Below are positions 1-6,011 of a stretch of 64,000 nucleotides of DNA, in pieces. Below the pieces are notes generated by a model that was not told the DNA's origin, did not search any database, and was given only the letters and a program-made list of their open reading frames with translations. Location: positions 1 through 64,000 of the forward strand of contig JAEINK010000018.1 in assembly GCA_016342585.1 (NCBI GenBank). The letters run 5' to 3'. Each line of letters opens with the position of its first letter. Position 1 is the first letter of the stretch. The translations under genes and the position numbers were made by a program. Source of the stretch: Spirochaetales bacterium (GTDB taxonomy: Bacteria > Spirochaetota > Spirochaetia > UBA9216).

Positions 1-56
1 AAAAGTGGGGAATTCTTGGTTGCAACTATGGGGAATTCACTTTGCAACTTTGCCCA
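1..56. repeat. Imperfect tandem TGGGGAATTC motif at the window edge
   Basis: The block TGGGGAATTC followed about ten bases later by TTGCAACT occurs twice in the first 50 bases. Repeated GGGGAATT motifs of this kind are found near the ends of some IS21-family elements, so this may be the tip of an element that lies to the left of the window. No coding sequence is visible here. The assignment is an inference from the motif alone. Confidence 0.25.
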
Positions 57-79
57 ATTTCATTATGCAACAAACAGGA

Positions 80-142
80 ACCGAACATGGACGTTGGAAC
101 AGTTTGGCCCGGTGGGCCAACTGCTCAACTTAATCATTAGGT
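80..142. repeat. attC-like hairpin repeat, copy 1
   Basis: This 63-bp unit matches positions 4649-4711 at all but three bases. It starts with ACCGAAC and ends with ATTAGGT, which resemble the R'' (RYYYAAC) and R' (GTTRRRY) boxes of an integron attC site. Inside is a 10-bp stem, CAGTTTGGCCC pairing with GGGCCAACTG, closed by a GGT loop and with one T left unpaired, like the extrahelical base of an attC hairpin. Similarity between the two copies starts and stops at the box-like ends. No integrase is in the window, so a non-integron hairpin repeat remains possible. The orientation is ambiguous because the outer boxes are nearly symmetric. Confidence 0.5.
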
Positions 143-248
143 TTGAGATTATTCCAACTTTGGAATAAAAAAATAGACAATCATATTAAAAACAGTGATG
201 GCAGAAAATAGAATTCCCATTATCATTGAAGAAATGAATAAACTTTTA

Positions 249-1943
249 CCTAAACTGAGCGATTTTAGATTTACCGTGTCAAACGAGCGTAACATTCTTA
301 ATTTTATGTAGAGAATGGCGCATCTCACAACCACACAAGGGCTTAAAATTGAAAACATGAAGCTTGGAGAAAATTTGTATAAACCACGTGCATAATTCCT
401 CCAGTTCCTGAATGCTTTGAGACCATAGAATTATTTGATGTATAAAAATATCAGATTATCAGTACTGGTTGAATATCACCGGTTCTATTCCAGAGATTAT
501 CCAGTTTAAATGTTCTATAAAATAAAGCAGTAAGTTTTAGAATTATACGTCTACCGGAATAAATTATTTTTCCGGCGGAATCAAGAAACCGTCTTCTGAA
601 TGTAGACGGATACCATGTCACCGGAATTGCTTCATTGTCCATATCATATTTGAATGACTCAAATAGAAAGAAGGCAATGGCCAGTAAATATTAATACGCG
701 CTATTGGATGAGAATCTTTTAAATGGAAGCTGCTCAGTTCCAAAATCTTTAAACGCACGATTAACAAGTTCGTCACAGCCTCGGCCGTGATAAGTTGATA
801 TCATAATTTCCGGTTCTATTACTGACCAATTTTTCAATGCCAGGATCTTAGACGTAATTTCATTCGCCATTCCAAGATTGGTATAAATGACCGATTCCGG
901 TCTATCAAAATCGAGTAGTACCTGACCGCAGCTATCGCTTATTGGCTTTGTATATATGCATCTCCAATTGGTATTCCATGTTTTTCGGCTATCGGTGAAA
1001 TCAAGGAAATACCAGGTGCGTTTTCCTATTTTATGCTCATAAAAGCGGTTATCAGGGCAATCGGCAACAAAATCCTTGATATCCTGATACATTTTTCCAC
1101 CGACGATGAACCCAATATCGAGTTCTTCACAGAGGATGAAAAGTTTTTCATCAAAGAATCCTGCATCAGCCAGAAGAATTATAGGGACATCCATGGAATA
1201 GTTCTTCCTTATTAGTCGAACAGCATTTTTGAGGACTCTCTGAACATTGTTCCCATGGTTACTATGAGCTTTTCCATTTCTTAAGATTGTGTCTACAATA
1301 AATCGGCCCCAGTAAAGATGCAGCGGCTGAAAACCTTTGACTTTCTTGTAAGTGGGAGCAACTTCCTCTCTCTTGCGTGCATCGTCATTATTCATGACCA
1401 TAGTATCAAGGCCAAGAATAATCTTTTCCGGTTTTTCTTTCTTAAGCTGCCAGATAAAAAGCATATGCAGTATTTTCCGTAACTGCAATGCCTGGGAAAG
1501 CCTGAAAGCTCCAAAGAATATTTTGACAGAGTGAGAAGACAGCATTCTTCTTTCAGGGACTTCGATAACACCAGCATATCCCGGATCATTTTTCAGATGA
1601 TCAAAATGCGTCAGATGAAAGTTATCTCCATTTATAAAGAAACAAAGAACCTGATGAAAAACAGATGAAAGAGGATTACCTTTCGAACTTTTGCGCAGGT
1701 TTGTAAATCTTTGTTCGAGTATCTTTACAATTTCCGTATCTCGAATATAACGGGATAAAAAACATAATCCTGCCCTGCCGGTAAGATTTTCATCAGTTAT
1801 TTCAATTCTGGAAATTCGGGTCTTGATTGATGATGCACTTCCATTCATAATGAGTTCACCTCCTGGGTGATTTTGTTGTTTCGCTAACTCATTATCTCAC
1901 ATGGAGGTATTTTATTATATTGGTAAAAACCGCTCAGTTTAGG
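249..1943 (-). mobile_element. IS1380-family insertion sequence, complete, 1695 bp
   Basis: The left end begins CCTAAACTGAGCG and the right end finishes CGCTCAGTTTAGG, a perfect 13-bp terminal inverted repeat that extends with one mismatch into the following T-rich bases. TTTTA stands immediately outside both ends (244-248 and 1944-1948), a 5-bp target-site duplication. Length, duplication size and a single DDE transposase filling most of the element fit the IS1380 family. The intact duplication suggests a fairly recent insertion. It lies in a small membrane protein gene, whose reading frame is restored when the element is removed in silico. Confidence 0.9.
451..1848 (-). pseudogene. IS1380-type transposase interrupted by one in-frame TAA
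   Basis: Cut-and-paste DDE transposase of the element. From the ATG at 1848 (ribosome site AGGAGGTGA just upstream) it reads 385 residues to a TAA at 691-693, then continues in the same frame to 451, giving a full length near 465 residues, normal for the family. The likely catalytic acids are in LGLDTMV, LLADAGF and GCDELVNRAF, all before the stop. The stop falls in the conserved stretch that reads NSAY, stop, YLLAIAFF, where family members usually have another aromatic residue, so one base change from TAT or TAC explains it. The truncated protein lacks about 80 C-terminal residues and is probably inactive. A sequencing error is the main alternative. Confidence 0.88.
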
Positions 1944-2171
1944 TTTTATTTAAATGCCATAGACTTTGATCAATATCAACATATTCAAAATCGGGTGTTT
2001 GAATATAAAAACTATTGTCTTCTATATATCCATTTATTGCACTTCCACCAATATTTTTAGTATTTTTATCCAATACAATCATAGAGATCAGAGCCAAAAT
2101 GAAAAAAACAAAACTAAGTATGATCATACATCTCATAAATTTCCGGTTATATAAATTCATTCAAAATTCCT

Positions 2172-3461
2172 CTACTTTGAATCAAAGGGTATTACTGGTT
2201 CTTTCTCAGAATTATTTATTGCTTGATCACTTCCATCATATCCAACTTCAAATCCCAAACCTAAACCTAATCCAAATTTTCCACCACTAATTTTTCCTAT
2301 TGAAAAACCTATTCCAAACCCTACAAAACCTTCTGTTTGCACATGAAAATTATGTCCTTTTATTTTAAAGTTAAAATTAATCTGAGCTTTACTTAAATTT
2401 GCTTCTGCAGTTGCTCCCATAGAATAATTTTCTATCCCAGCTTGCACTTCACCATTTACAGCGAACGCTTTACCAGATAAAGAAGTTCCAAATTGAGCAC
2501 GTTCTTCACCTCTATTATCTTCTCCAACTAAAAACATATCTCCTTCGGCTAAACTTCCTTCAGCACCAATATTCAGGTTCCCCTCAGTTATTCTTGAATC
2601 AAAATGGACAGATGCTCCTGATTTTTTACCGAAATTTGCTTCTCTATCTGGAGTTTCTGTAAAATGTCTCCCAGAATTAAAAAGTGTTTTAATAGGAAGT
2701 AATATTAGATCTATAGGATAACTTTCCAATCCCGTAGGATCAACAAACCCCAGCGGATTATTCCCGCAATAAACATACCAGCTAACCCCATCCCGTGCCG
2801 GATCCTCAGTAATAAACCTCCCCGTCTCCGGATCATACCATCGGGCATTGAAGTAGTAGAGGCCGGAGTCTTCGTCAAGATCCTTTCCTGTGTATTTCAC
2901 ACTTTCGTCCAGGCCTTTGGTGTTCTCTTGATCGGCGAAGGGTGTTACGGCACCGGACCATACTTCTTCTCCGGTATTGTCTGTCAGGAGGACTGTGGAG
3001 CCGAGGTGGTCTATTCCATAATACAGTGTATCATCGTCTGTTATTCGAGCCAGGTGTTTTGAGCCGAGGTAGGCGTAGTTTATTGTCTCTATACCTGTGG
3101 TCTCTTCCAGGACTTTTCCTTCCAGGTCGTAGGTGTATTCCGTACTTTCTTCTATTCGGTTTTTTTTCATAACTCTGTATCCATTGGTATTATACTGGTA
3201 TTCGGACACTTTTACGAGCTTGTTTTCTACTTCATCATATTTCCTCACCTCTATAAGTCTGTTAAAAAGGTCGTATTTATACTCTGTGTAGTCTCCTGTT
3301 TGATCTATCGTGGATAGGTCTGGGGGGAAGGTGTCTTCTTTTTCTGTCAGGTTGCCGTTATCATCGTAGGAGTAGGCGTACTTTCCGTCGGTTTGGATGA
3401 GGTTGGAACCTTCCAGGAGTTCATACTCATAGGTGTCGAACTGTCCGGCGGCGAAGTAGGA
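2172..3461 (-). pseudogene. RHS/YD-repeat protein, 5'-truncated, with variable C-terminal tip
   Basis: The frame is open from 3461 (an in-frame TAA lies at 3462-3464) to the stop at 2172. No good start codon precedes the homology, so the 5' part of a normally very long gene is missing. YD-type repeats (for example YSYDDNGNL, YTYDLEGKV) lead into the RHS core, with YYGIDHLGSTVLLTD, YFNARWYDPETGRF and the terminal NPLGFVDPTGL. After that motif come about 190 residues of unrelated tip rich in glycine and alternating hydrophobic residues. In this family the tip is the toxin or effector domain; I do not recognise this one. A methionine at 3248 could start a short product, but most likely this is a displaced tip or broken gene. 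The putative immunity gene follows 12 bp downstream. Confidence 0.85.
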
Positions 3462-3464
3462 TTA

Positions 3465-3842
3465 CTTTTTTTACCCTGTAACCGTAGCCGAGGTCTACTC
3501 CCAGGCTTTTTGCTCCCTATTCGTTTTTCTTTTTTGGGAAGGGGGGTATCCCCTTCGCTACAGCCTGCCTTTTTCCGTCCCGCTTTTCCTGTTTCCCTAC
3601 GGTACACAGGGCGGTTCGGGGCAGTCTTTCGCTAACCCCTCTTTTTATTTCTGTGTTTCATGAAGCGATAAGTTTATTCCTTTTCTGTTTTGGTTGATTT
3701 ATTATTAACACAGATGTATTGGGTTTCGTATAGGGAATATAATAAATAGGGGGTGAGGATTCTTTATTGATCACCGAAATACCGGATATTGCTATTGAAA
3801 TAAAAATATACTTTCCTGCTTGCTATTATCATTATTGCTCCT
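3465..3842. other. Non-coding breakpoint sequence upstream of the RHS fragment
   Basis: RHS coding similarity stops near 3460 and is replaced by about 200 bp of purine-rich (minus strand) sequence without a convincing gene. It contains a perfect 7-bp hairpin, GAAGGGG-GGTAT-CCCCTTC (3538-3556). The remaining part to 3842 is AT-rich spacer leading to the toxin promoter. I see no inverted ends or target duplication that would mark it as a defined element. Confidence 0.5.
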
Positions 3843-3858
3843 ATGCGACATATCTCTC

Positions 3859-3887
3859 TTGACGCCCTATTTAATAGGGTGTATCTT
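3859..3887 (+). promoter_or_regulatory. Toxin-antitoxin promoter with operator in the spacer
   Basis: TTGACG (3859-3864) and TATCTT (3882-3887) are separated by 17 bp. The palindrome CCCTATTTAATAGGG (3865-3879, 7-bp arms around one T) fills that spacer. A repressor bound there would block polymerase, as expected for autoregulation by the antitoxin encoded downstream. The predicted transcription start falls at about the toxin ATG at 3894. Confidence 0.6.
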
Positions 3888-3893
3888 TTATTC

Positions 3894-4253
3894 ATGACTC
3901 GTGAATTTGTGTATATGCCAACCTTTGAAAAACAATGGTCAGAATTAAAACTTTCAGATGAACATCAAAGAGAACTTGAAGTATTTCTTTGTGAACATCC
4001 AGAGTCTGGTGACATGATTCAAGGTTCGGGTGGTCTGCGGAAACTCCGCTGGGCGCTACCCGGAAAAGGCAAAAGTGGAAGTGTCAGAACTCTGTATGTG
4101 GATTTTGCTTACTTTGAACAAATTTATATGATCGCATGCTTTAAAAAAAATGTGCAAGAAAATATTACTCAGGCAGAAAAAAAACAAATTAAATCTGTAA
4201 TTGAGCAGATTAAAGAAAACTTGCGAATGCATGGAGAGAATGATGGAACATAA
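3894..4253 (+). CDS. RelE/HigB-family toxin
   Basis: Small basic protein of 119 residues resembling the RelE/HigB-type mRNA interferases or gyrase-independent translation inhibitors encoded with an HTH antitoxin. The conserved stretch GSGGLRKLRWALPGKGKSGSVR followed by aromatic strands and the helix-forming FKKNVQENITQAEKK matches the family fold. The start at 3894 is preferred over an upstream ATG at 3843, which would place the promoter inside the gene. No ribosome site precedes 3894, and the predicted transcript starts close to it, so translation may be leaderless; a second ATG at 3915 is possible. The antitoxin gene overlaps its 3' end. Toxin-first order is typical of HigBA modules. Confidence 0.8.
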   Translation: MTREFVYMPTFEKQWSELKLSDEHQRELEVFLCEHPESGDMIQGSGGLRKLRWALPGKGKSGSVRTLYVDFAYFEQIYMIACFKKNVQENITQAEKKQIKSVIEQIKENLRMHGENDGT

Positions 4254-4572
4254 AGAGAATACATATTTTACTTCAATTATTACCGGTCTAAATGAGGCTC
4301 TGGAAGTTAGTAAAGGAGATTTGAAAACCATAAAGAGGCGAAAAGTTACAGTTGCCCCTGTCCCTGAATATAATGGATCCAGCATAAAGAAAATCAGAGA
4401 GTCCTTAAACCTTTCACAGATGATTTTTGCCGAAGCCGTGGGAGTGTCTATAAAGACGGTTGAAGCCTGGGAAGCTGGACGGAATAAACCTCAAGGGCCG
4501 GCCTCAAGATTTCTTCAACTTTTAGAGCAAGATCAGCATTTTCTGGAGGAACACCAGATTCTTTGTATATAG
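4240..4572 (+). CDS. HigA-type antitoxin with XRE helix-turn-helix
   Basis: Antitoxin of about 110 residues. The C-terminal half is an XRE helix-turn-helix: IKKIRESLNLSQ, then FAEAVGVSIKTVEAWE and GRNKPQGPASR, the usual HigA arrangement. A GGAGAG ribosome site at 4233-4238 serves the ATG at 4240 or 4243, both inside the toxin's 3' end, so the genes overlap and are probably translationally coupled. It should neutralise the upstream toxin and bind the palindrome in the shared promoter. An attC-like repeat follows 76 bp downstream; HigBA-type pairs are common cargo of chromosomal integrons and other mobile islands. Confidence 0.82.
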   Translation: MMEHKENTYFTSIITGLNEALEVSKGDLKTIKRRKVTVAPVPEYNGSSIKKIRESLNLSQMIFAEAVGVSIKTVEAWEAGRNKPQGPASRFLQLLEQDQHFLEEHQILCI

Positions 4573-4648
4573 CTTAATCTTGTTTTTTAAGCAAAAAGAA
4601 TGAATGTAAATGCTTAACTTCCGTTCTTATTATTTCAAAGAGCGGATT

Positions 4649-4711
4649 ACCTAACAAGGACGCTGGAACAGTTTGGCCCGGTGGGCCAACTGCTCAACTT
4701 AATCATTAGGT
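4649..4711. repeat. attC-like hairpin repeat, copy 2
   Basis: This copy has intact outer boxes: ACCTAAC at 4649-4655 and ATTAGGT at 4705-4711, six bases of which pair perfectly. The inner stem (4669-4679 with 4683-4692) has 10 pairs, a GGT loop and one unpaired T. On the minus strand the outer box reads GTTAGGT, a full match to the integron core GTTRRRY. On the plus strand the unit follows the toxin-antitoxin genes; on the minus strand it follows the small membrane gene at 4760-5059. Both readings fit a gene-plus-attC cassette. Confidence 0.55.
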
Positions 4712-4759
4712 TTTTGGTATTAATACCTTCATTTTTCTTAACCTACAATATGTTGATGC

Positions 4760-5059
4760 TTACTTTATAAGGTTCCTTCTTTCATATATAAAAACTACAC
4801 AATATAAACCGGATAAGCTGATCATTGCTGTATATACAAGATCTCGTTCGTTCTGGATATATATACCCAAAAAAACCATTATAATATTTAAGACTGCGAT
4901 AGAAAGCATAATTATTAACAAAATATTCTTATTTCTAAAAATTGAAGTTTCCTTTTCCTCATTTAAACTATTTACTATTTTTATTACTTTTATAAAAAGT
5001 AGCCATAATATATTAGAAGAAAAAAACAAAACAATCGCAACCATAACACTACCAAACAT
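4760..5059 (-). CDS. Small membrane protein with three helices, unknown function
   Basis: A 99-residue protein with three hydrophobic segments (about residues 1-24, 44-68 and 75-94) and a charged loop after the first. I do not recognise a family. The start is uncertain: the frame stays open upstream through sequence that is RHS remnant and then antisense to the GntR gene, so the ATG at 5059 is chosen because hydrophobic, gene-like sequence begins there. No strong ribosome site is seen. It lies just 3' of an RHS scrap and 5' of an attC-like repeat, the same setting as the IS-disrupted membrane gene, so a second immunity-type protein is possible. Confidence 0.5.
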   Translation of the reverse strand: MFGSVMVAIVLFFSSNILWLLFIKVIKIVNSLNEEKETSIFRNKNILLIIMLSIAVLNIIMVFLGIYIQNERDLVYTAMISLSGLYCVVFIYERRNLIK

Positions 5060-5082
5060 AAGACAACCATAGAAATTAAAGC

Positions 5083-5193
5083 TTTGGTGTATGTCATGCT
5101 TAGGAGTCTTCTTTTGGTGTCGTACTCTCTTTCGTAGGTCAGGCCGTTTATAAAGGTGTAGCCGTCCATGTACGTATGTGTTGGTTCCGTAGG
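5083..5193 (-). pseudogene. RHS/YD-repeat remnant
   Basis: Read on the minus strand this scrap gives TYGTNTYV and, after a one-base frame change, DGYTFINGLTYEREYD followed by RRLLSMTYTKA, clear YD-repeat style sequence. It has no start and ends abruptly at the small membrane gene. It may be the upstream piece of the RHS gene whose tip lies at 2172-3461, separated by the 1.6 kb carrying the toxin-antitoxin pair, or a remnant of a different RHS copy. Confidence 0.6.
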
Positions 5194-5213
5194 TTATTGT
5201 GCCAAGAAATAAC

Positions 5214-5264
5214 TTGACAGATCTACCAAGTGGATTTATTCTGGATTTGGTGGTAATACCACCA
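5214..5264 (+). promoter_or_regulatory. Promoter and operator of the GntR operon
   Basis: TTGACA (5214-5219) and TATTCT (5237-5242) are spaced by 17 bp. The perfect palindrome TGGTGGTAATACCACCA (5248-5264, 8-bp arms around one A) covers the expected transcription start. FadR/FCD-type GntR regulators usually bind TGGT-N-ACCA palindromes, so this is very probably the autoregulatory site for the gene that begins 15 bp further on, and for the operon behind it. Confidence 0.72.
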
Positions 5265-5279
5265 GCATTGGAGGGTAGT

Positions 5280-6008
5280 ATGAATGAGCTGTTTAAACCC
5301 ATAAAACCGGCCACCCCGGTACAACAGGTCGTCCGGACTATGGAGGACCACATCCTCGAAGGGCGGTTGAAACCCGGTGATAAACTCCCTCCGGAAAGGG
5401 AACTTGCGGCGGCTATGAATGTATCCCGACCGGTCATTCACGAAGGACTTCTGGAACTCGCCGCAAAGGGACTCATAACCATGAAACCCCGGCATGGAAG
5501 CTGGATAAATGATTACCGCCGTTCTGGTTCACTGGAACTACTTAATGCCCTTTATCGTTATAACCGGGGCGCGCTGGAACCTCACCTGGATGAGGGGATG
5601 GAGGAGATGAGACGGGTAATTTTGAAATCTTCGATTCAGGGGATTTTAAAACCGGAGTCCAGAGGGGAATTTCCAAAAACAATTCAGGAGCTTCGGCTGG
5701 AGTATCAAAAGTGGTTGGAACTGGATCGGAATAAACCGCAAAGCCTTGCCGAATCCGATTTTAATTTCTACTTCAGTCTGGTCTACAATTCGGGAAATCC
5801 GATCTATCCCCTTATCTTCAACTCGGCCCGGGAGATGTACATTGGCTTACTCTCAAGATTTTTCACCCATAAGGAATATTATGGAATCGCTTCAAAATAC
5901 AAACTGAACCTCATTGATGCCCTGGAATCTGGAGAGTCGGAGGTGGCCTTTCGGGTGATAGAAAAGCTCTGCACCTACGCGACCTATGATAGAGGGTATG
6001 GAGAGTAA
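5280..6008 (+). CDS. GntR-family transcriptional regulator, FCD type
   Basis: DNA-binding regulator of 242 residues. The N-terminal winged helix-turn-helix spans about residues 12-78, with the signature GRLKPGDKLPPERELAAAM followed by NVSRPVIHEGLLELAAKG. The helical C-terminal half (SDFNFYFSLVYNSGNPIY, later LIDALESGESEVAF) matches FCD effector domains, which usually sense a carboxylate or sugar acid. The ATG at 5280 has a GGAGGG ribosome site; longer versions would read through the promoter. It heads a tight co-directional series of eight more genes, the next starting 3 bp after its stop, so it is the likely local regulator. The effector cannot be told from sequence. Confidence 0.88.
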   Translation: MNELFKPIKPATPVQQVVRTMEDHILEGRLKPGDKLPPERELAAAMNVSRPVIHEGLLELAAKGLITMKPRHGSWINDYRRSGSLELLNALYRYNRGALEPHLDEGMEEMRRVILKSSIQGILKPESRGEFPKTIQELRLEYQKWLELDRNKPQSLAESDFNFYFSLVYNSGNPIYPLIFNSAREMYIGLLSRFFTHKEYYGIASKYKLNLIDALESGESEVAFRVIEKLCTYATYDRGYGE

Positions 6009-6011
6009 AAA

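Larger units (their letters stand above)
149..2160 (-). pseudogene. Two-helix membrane protein gene (putative RHS immunity) split by an IS
   Basis: The gene starts at 2160 on the minus strand, 12 bp after the RHS stop, with an AGAGGA ribosome site. It is open to 1944, is interrupted by the IS at 249-1943, and resumes at 248-149. Removing the IS and one copy of the TTTTA target duplication restores an uninterrupted frame of 103 residues that reads NK then SLF across the junction. The rebuilt protein has two hydrophobic segments (about residues 12-30 and 74-98) around a polar loop. A small membrane gene directly 3' of an RHS tip is the usual place for a cognate immunity gene. That role is inferred from position, not from homology. 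The attC-like repeat lies 6 bp after its stop. Confidence 0.75.

Noticed and set aside
691-693. Programmed recoding (selenocysteine or pyrrolysine) at the transposase stop
   Set aside because: The codon is TAA, not TGA or TAG, and no recoding element is known for this family.
3347-3607. Lys/Pro-rich minus-strand frame upstream of the RHS fragment
   Set aside because: It runs out of frame through RHS coding sequence and through the non-coding block, with low-complexity composition and no start signals.
4056-4385. Minus-strand frame opposite the toxin-antitoxin genes
   Set aside because: It is the complement of two well-supported overlapping genes and has no ribosome site or recognisable sequence.
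5060-5437. Long upstream extension of the small membrane protein frame
   Set aside because: It is antisense to the GntR gene and then passes through an RHS scrap read in the wrong frame, so it is not a fusion protein.
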